From the NCBI GenBank assembly GCA_027039295.1, contig JALWEW010000093.1:1-28968 (forward strand): a DNA stretch of 28,968 nt, read 5' to 3'. Within the stretch, counting starts at the first letter, position 1. The number at the start of each line of letters is the position of its first letter. The notes beneath the pieces are model-generated. The model saw only the letters and a program-made list of their open reading frames with translations. It ran no database searches and was not told where the DNA came from. The position numbers and the translations under genes are program-made. Positions 14,557 through 21,942 of this stretch are shown in pieces. This stretch comes from Acidilobaceae archaeon (GTDB lineage Archaea > Thermoproteota > Thermoprotei_A > Sulfolobales > Acidilobaceae).

Positions 14557-14712
14557 GTGGCGCACAACAAGCCTCTCGCGAGGAAGCTGCGTCTCGCGCA
14601 CGCGCTCAAGAGGAATAGGGCCGTGCCAGCCTGGGTCATACTCAGGACTATGAGGAGGGTCACGTATAACCCCGTTAGGAGGCACTGGAGGAGGCAGAAG
14701 CTGAAGGTCTAG
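14557..14712 (+). CDS. rpl39e: 50S ribosomal protein L39e
   Basis: A 51-residue basic protein starting MAHNKPLARKLRLAHALKRN, with the conserved VPAWVILRT and NPVRRHWRRQKL-type ending; length and sequence are typical of L39e, which lines the ribosome exit tunnel. GTG start with GGGGAGTGAGGAG upstream, 31 nt after the PDCD5 gene and 16 nt before rpl31e. It is short and easily missed by length-filtered gene finders. Confidence 0.96.
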   Translation: MAHNKPLARKLRLAHALKRNRAVPAWVILRTMRRVTYNPVRRHWRRQKLKV

Positions 14713-14728
14713 CCGGGGGCGGTGAGCC

Positions 14729-15067
14729 GTGAGTAGCAAGGATGAAGGTAAGGTCCTGGCTAGGTTCGTCTACGTAGTCCCCTTGAAGAGGGTGTACTGG
14801 GGTAGGAGGACGAACAGAGCCGACAGGGCCGTGAGGCTGCTGAGAGAGTTCGTTAGGAGGCACACGAAGGCTGACAGAGTAGTGATAATGAACGAGGTCA
14901 ACAATTATATATGGAGCCGCGGCAGGGAGAAGCCCCCCCGTAGGGTCAAGGTGGTCGTGACCTTAAGGGAGGAAGAGGGGGAGGAGGAGAAGGAGAGGGT
15001 AGCGATAGTAAGGCTTGCCTCGGAGAAGCTGAAGCCTGGCCCCCTCGAGGTTAAGGCCTCCAAGTAA
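14729..15067 (+). CDS. rpl31e: 50S ribosomal protein L31e
   Basis: A 112-residue L31e with the conserved FVYVVPLKRVYWGRRTNRADRAVR block, LREFVRRHTKADRVVIMNEVNNYIWSRG, and KPPRRVKVVVTL. The C-terminal part (EEEGEEEKERVAIV onward) carries an acidic insertion typical of thermophile copies. L31e sits near the tunnel exit and contacts signal recognition particle, in keeping with ftsY in the same operon. GTG start after GGGGGCGGTGAG. Confidence 0.96.
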   Translation: MSSKDEGKVLARFVYVVPLKRVYWGRRTNRADRAVRLLREFVRRHTKADRVVIMNEVNNYIWSRGREKPPRRVKVVVTLREEEGEEEKERVAIVRLASEKLKPGPLEVKASK

Positions 15068-15087
15068 GCCTACGGAGGCGTGTAGCG

Positions 15088-15789
15088 ATGACCCAGTGCG
15101 GGGAGCGTAGGTTCGAGGTAGCCAAGTTATCGCTCTTCGGTAACCCCAATGTAGGTGTTTACATGCATGTCACCGATGATGTGGCCTTTGTGCCTAGTGG
15201 CCTTACGAGGGAGGAGAAGGCCCTCATAGAGGATGTACTCGGCGTGGAGGTCGTCGAACTCACGATAGCAGGCTCGAGACTCCTAGGCATAATGCTAGCG
15301 GGCAATAATAATGGTATCATAGTCTCGAGGGTGGCAGAACCCGAGGAGTTAGAGGTCATCAAGAAGGCTGCGCGTGACATGAATATAGTTGTCCTGGAGT
15401 CTAGGAATAACGCTGTGGGCAACCTAATCGTAGCTAATGATCGCGCGGCACTCCTATACCCCTATATGGAGGATAGTGCTGTAAGGGAGATAGAGGATGC
15501 TCTCGGCGTGGAGGCGAGACGCGGGACCGTTGCTGGAGTCCCCACGGTCGGCTCGGTCCTCGTCGTGACCAACAGGGGCGGCTTAGCGCACCCTGATGCA
15601 ACCGACGAGGAGATCGAGGCGCTCTCAAAGCTCTTCGGGGTACCCATCTCCACGGGCACAGTTAATTTCGGGGTCTCATTTGTTAGGACGGGGCTGGTGG
15701 CTAACAGCAAAGGAGCTATAGCCGGGGAGGACACCACCGGCCCCGAGCTGGCTAGGATCCAGGTGGCTCTAGGGGGTGGAGTGCCTTGA
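15088..15789 (+). CDS. eif6: Translation initiation factor 6 (aIF6)
   Basis: A 233-residue aIF6 made of five quasi-identical alpha/beta repeats; segments NPNVGVYMHVTDDVAFVPSG, NNNGIIVS, NNAVGNLIVANDRAALLYP, VPTVGSVLVVTNRGGLAHP and FVRTGLVANSKGAIAGEDTTGPELARI mark them. It binds the large subunit and blocks premature joining with the small subunit. ATG start with GGAGGCG upstream. The stop overlaps the LX gene by 4 nt (TTGA). The extra ten residues before the first strand are slightly longer than usual, so a start a few codons later is possible. Confidence 0.96.
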   Translation: MTQCGERRFEVAKLSLFGNPNVGVYMHVTDDVAFVPSGLTREEKALIEDVLGVEVVELTIAGSRLLGIMLAGNNNGIIVSRVAEPEELEVIKKAARDMNIVVLESRNNAVGNLIVANDRAALLYPYMEDSAVREIEDALGVEARRGTVAGVPTVGSVLVVTNRGGLAHPDATDEEIEALSKLFGVPISTGTVNFGVSFVRTGLVANSKGAIAGEDTTGPELARIQVALGGGVP

Positions 15790-16055
15790 GCGGTGAGGTG
15801 AAGACGTACAGGGTGCGTGGTAGGATGCTGCTCTCCCACGACAGGTTCCCGGAGTGGAGGAACTTCACGCTCTACGTTAGAGCCCTAAAGCCCGAGCACG
15901 CCCTCGAGAAGGTGTACTCGGACCTCGGTAGTAGGCACAAACTCAAGAGGTACCACATTAAGATAGAGAAGATAGAGGAGGTGCCGCTCGAGGAAGTAGA
16001 GGACCTCGAGGTTCTGAGGCTCGCGGAGCTTACGGGGTGGGTGAAGGCGAAGTGA
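15786..16055 (+). CDS. rpl18a: 50S ribosomal protein L18ae (LX / L20e)
   Basis: An 89-residue protein containing the LX signature YRVRGRMLL, FPEWRNFTLYVRALKPEHALEKVYSDLGSRHKLKRYHIKIEKIEEV, which is the archaeal counterpart of eukaryotic L18a. It is coupled to aIF6 by a TTGA overlap and to prefoldin alpha by a GTGA overlap. The order eif6-LX-pfdA-ftsY is conserved in archaea and supports the call. Confidence 0.95.
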   Translation: MSGEVKTYRVRGRMLLSHDRFPEWRNFTLYVRALKPEHALEKVYSDLGSRHKLKRYHIKIEKIEEVPLEEVEDLEVLRLAELTGWVKAK

Positions 16056-16510
16056 GTAGCGAGCAGAGGGGCGCTATGATAGATATTGGCGCTGTCTACA
16101 CCCAAATGCAGGCCCTGGCCGAGGAGATAAACAAGCTTAGAGCGATAGAGGCCCAGATAGTAGGCTCCCTCGAGTCCATAAGGAGGGCAAAGGACACCAT
16201 AGACGAGTTTGTCAAGCTCAAGCAGGGTACCGTGCTCATGCCCCTGGACCCTCAACTGAACGGATTCGCGTATGTCAGCATCGCGGAGAGCGACAAGTTC
16301 ATAGTATCCCTCGGCCTTAACTACTACGCTGAACTAGACTCGGCCAAGGCATTGGAGGTGCTCTCCCTCAAGGAGAGGGCCCTGAACAGCCAGCTGGCGT
16401 CGCTCAGGGAGACGCTCAGGGACTACATTAACCTCTACGAGAGGTACCGCCAGGTCCTTGAGGCACTCGCAGCCCAGGCCCAGAGGGGCGCGGCCCAGGC
16501 TAGGAAGTAG
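16052..16510 (+). CDS. pfdA: Prefoldin subunit alpha (GimC)
   Basis: A 152-residue alpha prefoldin with two long coiled-coil helices (about residues 9-50 and 105-150) flanking two beta hairpins (TVLMPLDPQLNGFAYV and FIVSLGLNYYAE), the standard alpha-class layout. Two alpha and four beta subunits form a jellyfish-shaped chaperone that holds nascent proteins for the thermosome. The GTG at 16052 overlaps the LX stop by 4 nt; GTG at 16037 and ATG at 16076 are other in-frame options. Confidence 0.94.
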   Translation: MSSEQRGAMIDIGAVYTQMQALAEEINKLRAIEAQIVGSLESIRRAKDTIDEFVKLKQGTVLMPLDPQLNGFAYVSIAESDKFIVSLGLNYYAELDSAKALEVLSLKERALNSQLASLRETLRDYINLYERYRQVLEALAAQAQRGAAQARK

Positions 16511-16541
16511 CTAGCCGCTCTGAGGGCTTAGAGGCTGGGGA

Positions 16542-17474
16542 GTGTTGTTCGGGAAGCTGCGCGAGGCCCTCTCAAGGGCCACGGCTACCCTCGCCTCGAC
16601 GCTGAAGGAGAAGGTTGGGACGAGGGAGATAAGGGTCAATGATATAGAGGACGCATTAGATGATATCAGGTTCTACCTCCTCGAGGCCGAGGTCGCATTC
16701 GACGTTGTAGAATACATACTCGATAAGCTCAAGGAGGGCCTAGTGGGCCGCCGCGTCTCTAGGACGGCCAAGATTGAGGGTATAGTAAGGGGCGCCCTGA
16801 AGGGTGTTCTACTAGAGATACTTGACGGGCCCGGCGTCGAGATTGTCGAGGAAGCCAAGAGGAGGTGCAAGCCAGCCTCCAGGCCTTATGTCGTCGTGTT
16901 CTTGGGTGTTAATGGCGTGGGTAAGACTACTACCATAGCCAAACTGGCCTATAGGGCTAGGAGGGCTGGCCTCACGCCTGTCCTAGCGGCTGCCGACACG
17001 TTCAGGGCCGGGGCCCAGGAGCAGCTTGCCTATCACGCCGAGAAGATCTCGGTCCCCATAGTAGGTGGTAGGTACGGGGCTGACCCGGCTAGTGTAGCCT
17101 TTGACGCCATCGAGTATGCCCGCGCGCGGAACTACTGCCTGGTACTGGTTGACACAGCCGGTAGAATGCACACGGACTACGACCTCATGGGAGAGCTACG
17201 CAAGATAGTAACGGTGTCCAAGCCTGATCTCAAGGTGCTTGTAGTGGACGCCCTGACGGGTAATGACGCCGTCGAGCAGGCCAGGATGTTCAACGAGGGT
17301 GTGGGCGTTGACGGCAGCATAGTCACTAAGGCCGATGCAGACGTCAAGGGTGGCGTCGCAGTCTCGGTTGCCGCTGTGACGCGCAAGCCCATACTCTACC
17401 TAGGCACAGGTCAGGACTACTCTGACCTAGTACGCTTCGACCCTGAGAAGTTCGTGGCCGAGCTCCTCGAGTAA
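16542..17474 (+). CDS. ftsY: Signal recognition particle receptor FtsY
   Basis: A 310-residue SRP GTPase. The N domain (helical, 1-105) is followed by the G domain with G1 GVNGVGKTT (122-130), DTFRAGAQEQL (152-162), DTAGR (204-208), TKADADVKGG (262-271) and GTGQ (288-291). It lacks the long acidic A domain, as is common in archaea. It docks ribosome-nascent chain-SRP complexes at the membrane for Sec-dependent insertion. The TKADAD motif, where TKLDG is usual in SRP54, indicates FtsY. GTG start followed by TTG; GAGGCTGGGGA upstream. Last gene of the superoperon, converging on the CBS genes. Confidence 0.97.
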   Translation: MLFGKLREALSRATATLASTLKEKVGTREIRVNDIEDALDDIRFYLLEAEVAFDVVEYILDKLKEGLVGRRVSRTAKIEGIVRGALKGVLLEILDGPGVEIVEEAKRRCKPASRPYVVVFLGVNGVGKTTTIAKLAYRARRAGLTPVLAAADTFRAGAQEQLAYHAEKISVPIVGGRYGADPASVAFDAIEYARARNYCLVLVDTAGRMHTDYDLMGELRKIVTVSKPDLKVLVVDALTGNDAVEQARMFNEGVGVDGSIVTKADADVKGGVAVSVAAVTRKPILYLGTGQDYSDLVRFDPEKFVAELLE

Positions 17475-17478
17475 AAAA
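17473..17478 (-). terminator. T6 tract, likely terminator of the CBS gene pair
   Basis: On the minus strand GAGCTTTTTTAC lies 25 nt after the stop of the CBS gene at 17503. Archaeal RNA polymerase stops at such T-runs without a hairpin. The tract overlaps the ftsY stop codon on the other strand. Confidence 0.5.
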
Positions 17479-17502
17479 GCTCTTCAATGTAGAGGGGCCG
17501 CC

Positions 17503-18357
17503 TTAGGAGCGGGCGACGGCCCCGAGTATCTCTATTTTAGAGAAAACACCCTGAATGTTACCTTCGGAGTCTACTACGGGTAGTACACCCACGTTCTCGC
17601 TCACCATGATGCCAGCGGCCTCAGCAGCGTCGGATCCGACCTCGACTGTTATCGGATTGGGGGTCATGACGTCCTCGGCTATGGGTACATTGTAGACTCT
17701 AAGCCCGACTATCTTATCCCTATACCTGTCGAGGGTCTTCACCTTGTAGAACCTTGATCCCCTCTCGACTAGGGGTATTGTTATGAATGCTAGGTCCCTC
17801 TTCGCTATCACGCCTATAGGCTTACCTGAGTCGACTACTATGACCTTGCCAGCGGGGTCCGCCATTAGTAGCTTTGCCACGTGATACACGCTGTGGCCCC
17901 TGCGAGCCTGCGCGTACTCCCTGCGCATGAGGTCCTCGACCCTGTAGCGGCCCTTGTAGCGCTCGGCGAATGCCCTGGTTATGTCGAACCTAGTTATTAT
18001 ACCTACCAGCCTCCCGTCGGGCCCTACTACGGGGAGCCCCCCTATCTTGTGCCTCAGCATGAGAGAAGCTGCGGTCTTGATTGTCCTGGTCGCCTCCACT
18101 ACTACGGGGTCTGGAGTATAGACCTCGCCCACCATTATAGTCTCTATAGGTCTATGCGAGTACCGGCCTAGGAGCGCCTCGACTATATCGGTTAGTGTCA
18201 GGACGCCGAGGGGCCTGGTGGTATCCTCGGAATCGACCACCACAAGCCTGCTTATACCCTTCCTGAGCATTATCCTCCTCGCGTGCGCTAGGGAGTCGTT
18301 CGGCGTTACGACCTCGACGTCGGTCGTCATGTACGAGGATATCCTTGGAGCCATCAC
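17503..18357 (-). CDS. Four-CBS-domain protein
   Basis: A 284-residue protein made only of two Bateman modules. The ribose-binding motif G-h-x-T/S-x-x-D occurs at G51-D57, G119-D125 and G182-D188; the fourth is G270-E276, with Glu in place of Asp. CBS pairs bind AMP, ATP, SAM or related ligands and usually regulate a partner enzyme or channel; no catalytic domain is fused here. The GTG start at 18357 overlaps the upstream CBS gene by 4 nt (GTGA), giving translational coupling. The two partners probably assemble or respond to the same ligand, which is inference. Confidence 0.9.
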   Translation of the reverse strand: MMAPRISSYMTTDVEVVTPNDSLAHARRIMLRKGISRLVVVDSEDTTRPLGVLTLTDIVEALLGRYSHRPIETIMVGEVYTPDPVVVEATRTIKTAASLMLRHKIGGLPVVGPDGRLVGIITRFDITRAFAERYKGRYRVEDLMRREYAQARRGHSVYHVAKLLMADPAGKVIVVDSGKPIGVIAKRDLAFITIPLVERGSRFYKVKTLDRYRDKIVGLRVYNVPIAEDVMTPNPITVEVGSDAAEAAGIMVSENVGVLPVVDSEGNIQGVFSKIEILGAVARS

Positions 18358-19391
18358 CCCCCACCCCGCTCCAGGGCCATCGCCACGACTACATCCCTCT
18401 CAGTGATTATGCCTATTGCCTCCCCCTTCTCGTCGAGCACTATGAGACTGCCGATGTTGTGCTCCCTCATTAGGCGGGCGGCCTCTGACACGTCGGCCGA
18501 CGCCTCGACGGTCAGTATCCCCGGTTCCATGAGCTCGTACACAGGAGTCTCTAGGACCTCATTAATGTTGCCGGTTGTGACGAACTCGAATGCCCTGTGG
18601 CTTCCAAAGAAGCGCACGATGTCCTTAGCTGTTATTACACCCTTGATCGAGTTATCACTGCCAAGCACGGGGAGCCTCCTAAAGCCGTGTCTCACCATGA
18701 GCTCCGCTGCTCTCTTGAGTGTGTCCTCTATGCCTACTGCAACAATATTCTTTGACGCCACGTCACCCACTTTGACGCCCATATACTCCTCCCCGAGGTA
18801 CGTCCTCACGATGTCGTGCTCTGTGACTACTCCGTATGCCACCCCCTCGGCGTTAACGACGGGTAGAAAACCTATCCCCTCGACGACCATAAGCTTCACC
18901 GCATCGGCGAGGCTCGTGGTTGTGTAGATGTAGGCGGGTGAGGGGTTGGATATAGCGAGGACCTGTTCGTCGCGGAGGGCACTGTATATGTTGAGCTTGT
19001 GGCGGTTCTCTACTATGCTGAAATACTCGCCGCCGCCGAGGTAATTGACAATGTCGGTCGCCATTAGTACGCCGTGGAGGTGGCCCTTGGCATCAATAAG
19101 AACGAGGCCTCTAACGTTATTCTCTGCCATAACCTCTGCTGCCTCGAGCACTGTTGACGAGGGCGCAACACCTATAGGGGGCCTCGAAGCGATCTGCGCT
19201 ACCTCGCCCTGCCTCGCGGCTAGCCTCTGGCTCCAGTTGGGAGAGCCGTCGCTCCTAACCCATCGAATTCCCTCGGGCCTGCGTGGCGCAACCGGGGGCC
19301 TGCGAGTGAGCCTGGCCCGAGGGGAAACGGCCACGTGGGCCTTCTTCACGGGGGGCCTCCGCGCGCCTCCACCCTGACGCCTCGACACCAC
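18354..19391 (-). CDS. Four-CBS-domain protein with basic N-terminal extension
   Basis: A 345-residue protein. Residues 1-60 are a disordered-looking Arg/Pro-rich segment (about 14 arginines), unlike anything in the two neighbouring CBS proteins. CBS motifs follow at G107-D113, G187-D193, G251-D257 and G327-D333, all with the Asp intact. The basic tail could bind nucleic acid, or the frame could start later: the segment before V65 has no family match, and internal starts exist. The annotated GTG-GTG start has GGGGTGAGGCG upstream, which supports the long form. It is translationally coupled to the gene at 17503. Confidence 0.85.
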   Translation of the reverse strand: MVSRRQGGGARRPPVKKAHVAVSPRARLTRRPPVAPRRPEGIRWVRSDGSPNWSQRLAARQGEVAQIASRPPIGVAPSSTVLEAAEVMAENNVRGLVLIDAKGHLHGVLMATDIVNYLGGGEYFSIVENRHKLNIYSALRDEQVLAISNPSPAYIYTTTSLADAVKLMVVEGIGFLPVVNAEGVAYGVVTEHDIVRTYLGEEYMGVKVGDVASKNIVAVGIEDTLKRAAELMVRHGFRRLPVLGSDNSIKGVITAKDIVRFFGSHRAFEFVTTGNINEVLETPVYELMEPGILTVEASADVSEAARLMREHNIGSLIVLDEKGEAIGIITERDVVVAMALERGGG

Positions 19392-19405
19392 GCCTCACCC
19401 CGTAT

Positions 19406-19416
19406 GCAAAATACCA
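19406..19416 (-). promoter_or_regulatory. Candidate TATA box for the CBS gene pair
   Basis: GGTATTTTGCA on the minus strand lies 15-25 nt before the GTG at 19391, so a transcript from it would be leaderless or start just inside the annotated frame. This hints that the real start may be the second GTG or a later codon. Confidence 0.35.
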
Positions 19417-19436
19417 CAATCTCCACGGAAAGAAAT

Positions 19437-19453
19437 GGGGGATCCTATCCCCC
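19437..19453 (-). terminator. Hairpin at the end of the upstream CBS gene
   Basis: On the minus strand GGGGGAT (19453-19447) pairs perfectly with ATCCCCC (19443-19437) around a 3-nt loop, followed by ATTTCTTTCC. It spans the TAG stop of the CBS gene at 19445 and could end that transcript, separating it from the downstream CBS pair. Confidence 0.5.
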
Positions 19454-20260
19454 CGATATAAGTGCCCTAGCGATGTCCTCACGGTCTATTACTCCAACGA
19501 GAACTTTCGTCTTGGGACCATCAACTATGGGTATCCTCCCGAAGCCCTTCTTCACTATCACCTCCGCGGCCTCGGCGAGGCTGCTCCAGGGGTAGAGGTA
19601 TACAACGCTATGGGTCATCGCATCCCTGACCCTGGCCCCGCCTCGGGGGCCGGACTCTGATTCTAGTTCTATTCTCGTGTAGCCCTTCCTTATTAGGTCA
19701 TACTGCGTTATTATGCCTACGAGCTTCCCCTTATCGTTAACCACAGGGAGCCCTGCGTAGCCTAGTGAGGCCATCAGGCGCCATATCGCGGCCACGCGGT
19801 CGTCGGGTTTAACGTATACAACACTCCTCGTCATGTAATCGGATACCCTAGCCTTCTCGAGGAGGTCTCTCGAGGTCTCGAGGCCCAAGCGCACGATATC
19901 CTCCATGCCCACTATACCCCTAAGCGCCCAGGAGGATCCCACGACTATACCGTACCACTCATCATACTTCGTCATGAGCTTGAAGGCATCGCCTAGCGTG
20001 TTATTCTCGGAGAGCGTGAAGGGTATGTCCTCCATGATGTCAGAGGCTGTGGCCTCACTCTTCGTGCTTGTTATCAATAAGATGTCAGACCTCTTCACCC
20101 AACCAATCGCCCTTCCGCGCTCGTCGATTACCACGATAACCCTAGCCATTGTATCCCTAAAGAGCTTTCTAACTCTCGTCGCCGACTCGTGTGGTGAGAC
20201 TGTTATAGGGCTCTTCATCACTCTCGAGATGGGGGCCAGGCTTACCCTCGAAGGGTGCAT
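19445..20260 (-). CDS. Four-CBS-domain protein
   Basis: A 271-residue protein composed of four CBS domains with motifs at G53-D59, G115-D121, G182-D188 and G256-D262. The second repeat is divergent (GIVGMED, without the usual Thr/Ser), so one site may be altered. It is a paralogue of the two following genes but is separated from them by a 53-nt gap with a hairpin and a promoter-like box, so probably its own transcription unit. ATG start with GGTGTCGGCG just upstream and a TATA-like box 40 nt away. Confidence 0.9.
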   Translation of the reverse strand: MHPSRVSLAPISRVMKSPITVSPHESATRVRKLFRDTMARVIVVIDERGRAIGWVKRSDILLITSTKSEATASDIMEDIPFTLSENNTLGDAFKLMTKYDEWYGIVVGSSWALRGIVGMEDIVRLGLETSRDLLEKARVSDYMTRSVVYVKPDDRVAAIWRLMASLGYAGLPVVNDKGKLVGIITQYDLIRKGYTRIELESESGPRGGARVRDAMTHSVVYLYPWSSLAEAAEVIVKKGFGRIPIVDGPKTKVLVGVIDREDIARALISGG

Positions 20261-20296
20261 GAGACGCCGACACCATAATACAGTAGGCGTCAGTCC

Positions 20297-20306
20297 TACT
20301 TAAGCC
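20297..20306 (-). promoter_or_regulatory. Candidate promoter of the CBS gene at 19445
   Basis: On the minus strand GGCTTAAGTA is preceded by purine-rich AAAAGGAAA, which reads as BRE plus TATA box. A start about 26 nt on (near 20275) would leave a leader of about 15 nt. Confidence 0.55.
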
Positions 20307-20330
20307 TTTCCTTTTCAATTCACCCACACA

Positions 20331-20972
20331 TCAGTCTACCGGCGTCCACTCGCACCTATAGCCAAGGGCATCCGAGAATACCTCGATTAGGCGCCTCGCA
20401 ACGGATAGCTTTAACTCCTTCACTTCAGAGTCGCCCCAGGCCTTAGCCCGCAGGCTACCGCCCCAGAGGGTCTCCACCCTAGAAGCTCCGAGAGCCATGG
20501 CTAGTAGGATAGCCCTGTCTCCATCGGTGTATCCGAAGGGCCCGAGCACGCCCAAGCCTGTGGGAGCCTCCACTTGCGAGGTTACTATGATGCACCGCGC
20601 CCGGAGCGCGGGTAGGAACGGGTGGAGCCACATGTTATCGCCGTGGGCGTGTACTGCAACGCAGAGGACATGCCGGGAGAGCCTGGCGAGGGCCTCGAAT
20701 CCCCCGTCGAGGTCCGTTACCAAGATAATGCGATTCTCCCGGGTGTCGGCTCCACCACCCTCCTGGGCCGCCGAGTCTGCGATAAGCAGCACATCATGCG
20801 GGCCCCCGCATGCGCCGGCGGGTGTCGCTACGCATGCCCTAGAGGCCCTGAGCGAGTCACGGAGGATTCGGAGGCCCCTGCAGAGGCCCTCGCATCCCGG
20901 GCCTGCTAGCTGGGCTGCGAGGCTGGCGCTGTACACTTCCCTATGCCTGGGGTAGCCGAAGGTGGCCGCCAC
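20331..20972 (-). CDS. mptE: 6-hydroxymethylpterin pyrophosphokinase, MptE type (DUF115)
   Basis: A 213-residue protein (from GTG at 20972) with the MptE landmarks: VTDLDGGFEAL (85-95), VAVHAHGDNM (105-114), and TSQVEAPTGLGVLGPFGYTDGDRA (about 131-154), the last matching the family's QV...FGGFTDGDRA block. MptE transfers pyrophosphate to 6-hydroxymethyl-7,8-dihydropterin in archaeal folate/methanopterin synthesis. The frame is open up to an ATG at 21131, which would overlap the DUF447-like gene by 152 nt; GTG at 21071 is also possible. Part of the helix just before 20972 (RAYEEIVAATFGY) looks family-like, so the true start may be slightly upstream and overlap. Cysteine-rich for a hyperthermophile enzyme. 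Confidence 0.85.
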   Translation of the reverse strand: MAATFGYPRHREVYSASLAAQLAGPGCEGLCRGLRILRDSLRASRACVATPAGACGGPHDVLLIADSAAQEGGGADTRENRIILVTDLDGGFEALARLSRHVLCVAVHAHGDNMWLHPFLPALRARCIIVTSQVEAPTGLGVLGPFGYTDGDRAILLAMALGASRVETLWGGSLRAKAWGDSEVKELKLSVARRLIEVFSDALGYRCEWTPVD

Positions 20973-20979
20973 GATCTCC

Positions 20980-21567
20980 TCATATGCCCTCCTCGAGGCA
21001 GCGATCGCCGCATAGACGCCTGAGGGCGCTTCGCAGTAGCTCCTGCAGGGCCATAGGTTCCTGCCCTCCACTATGTACTCTCTGGAGGGTCCAGTTGCAG
21101 CATTGCATGCAAGCACGTGCAAACCCCTCATCTATGACACCCGCCCCGAGCTTGCTCGCCAGCACTAAGGCCTCAACTATAGCCCCGTAGAGTCTCGTGT
21201 AGGGTGTAGGGGTGCCTGGCTTAAGCCTCCCAGGGCAGGCTATGTCAATGTAATCACTGGTGCTCCTCTCGATCCTCGGAGTGCACTCATAGACCACCGC
21301 GTAGGGCTTGGGGGGCCTACACTCTTCTCCCAGTAAAGCGTCCAGCTCATGGGTTATGCTTAATATGAAGTCGCGGGGGTCGAGGGGGGAGTAGAGTATC
21401 ATCCGCTCGACCACCCCCTCCTCTATGAGCGCGTGGAGCCTCGTCGAGCGGTAGACCCTAGCCCAGGGTATTGGGCCCCAGTGGAGCCCAAGGGGCGTCG
21501 TGTAGCGGGCCCCGCAGGGGACGGCTATGAACTCGTAGACAACCCCATCCTGCATGTATACACTCAT
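20980..21567 (-). CDS. DUF447-like flavin-binding split-barrel protein
   Basis: A 195-residue protein resembling the archaeal DUF447 family (flavin reductase-like split barrel followed by a helical region). Visible parts are an N-terminal strand pair with TTPLGLHWGP, RVYRSTRLHALI, the strand ILYSPLDPRDFI, and RLYGAIVEALVLASKLGAG, where DUF447 has its conserved helix. DUF447 genes often sit beside archaeal pterin and one-carbon genes; here it is directly upstream of mptE, so a pterin-linked redox role is suggested but untested. ATG start with GGTGGTGGTGGGG upstream. Contains a notable C-terminal Cys cluster (CMQCC). Moderate certainty on family. Confidence 0.65.
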   Translation of the reverse strand: MSVYMQDGVVYEFIAVPCGARYTTPLGLHWGPIPWARVYRSTRLHALIEEGVVERMILYSPLDPRDFILSITHELDALLGEECRPPKPYAVVYECTPRIERSTSDYIDIACPGRLKPGTPTPYTRLYGAIVEALVLASKLGAGVIDEGFARACMQCCNWTLQRVHSGGQEPMALQELLRSALRRLCGDRCLEEGI

Positions 21568-21669
21568 TAAGACGCCCCACCACCACCAATGGAGGGCCCG
21601 AGGATTAGGCTCTGCCGCTGCTGAGGAGAAGGCCGGTGATGCGGTGTGCGAACCCTGGCATGAGGGCCC
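21568..21669. other. 102-nt gap between DUF447-like gene and the membrane cluster
   Basis: On the minus strand there is a weak TATA-like GCCTAATC near 21603-21610 that could serve the DUF447-like gene. No RNA gene or reading frame was recognised. Confidence 0.35.
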
Positions 21670-21921
21670 TCACTGCCTGGAGGGCTTCTCCTCTGCCCTC
21701 GCCGCCCTAGCGAGGAGTAGGAGCCTTGAGACAGTTGTCGCTGCCGAGAGTAGTGCGAGGCCTACTATAGCGGCCATAATAGACGCCGTGACGCGGGGGG
21801 GCTGCGTTGCCAGTAGGCCCACCGATTCCACCAGGAAGAAGATCCCCGAGCCTAGGGCTACCAGCGCGACGATCCCGGCTATGATGATCGCTGCCAGGCT
21901 ACATCTGTCGGCGCCAGCCAA
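21670..21921 (-). CDS. Small two-helix membrane protein of the MoxR cluster
   Basis: An 83-residue protein with hydrophobic segments at about 9-36 and 46-70 and a charged cytoplasmic tail (RAARAEEKPSR). It is not recognised. Its TTG start lies 21 nt after the stop of the 422-residue membrane protein, with a GAGGAGGCGGGG binding site, so it is very probably translated and part of the same operon. The tail Arg/Lys pattern suggests both ends are cytoplasmic. It could be an accessory subunit of the larger membrane protein. Confidence 0.6.
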   Translation of the reverse strand: MAGADRCSLAAIIIAGIVALVALGSGIFFLVESVGLLATQPPRVTASIMAAIVGLALLSAATTVSRLLLLARAARAEEKPSRQ

Positions 21922-21942
21922 TACCCCGGTGCCCCGCCTCCT

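Noticed and set aside
18403..18927. Plus-strand 174-residue open frame opposite the middle CBS gene
   Set aside because: It mirrors CBS codons and shows Ser/Thr-rich antisense composition; no ribosome binding site.
20973..21131. Long start for mptE at 21131
   Set aside because: Would overlap the DUF447-like gene by 152 nt and its first ~45 residues look like a shadow of that gene; kept only as an alternative because the few residues next to 20972 may be family-like.
21568..21669. Possible tRNA-like T-arm (GGTTCGCA) on the minus strand
   Set aside because: The loop lacks the TTCRA pattern and no acceptor or anticodon stem fits around it.
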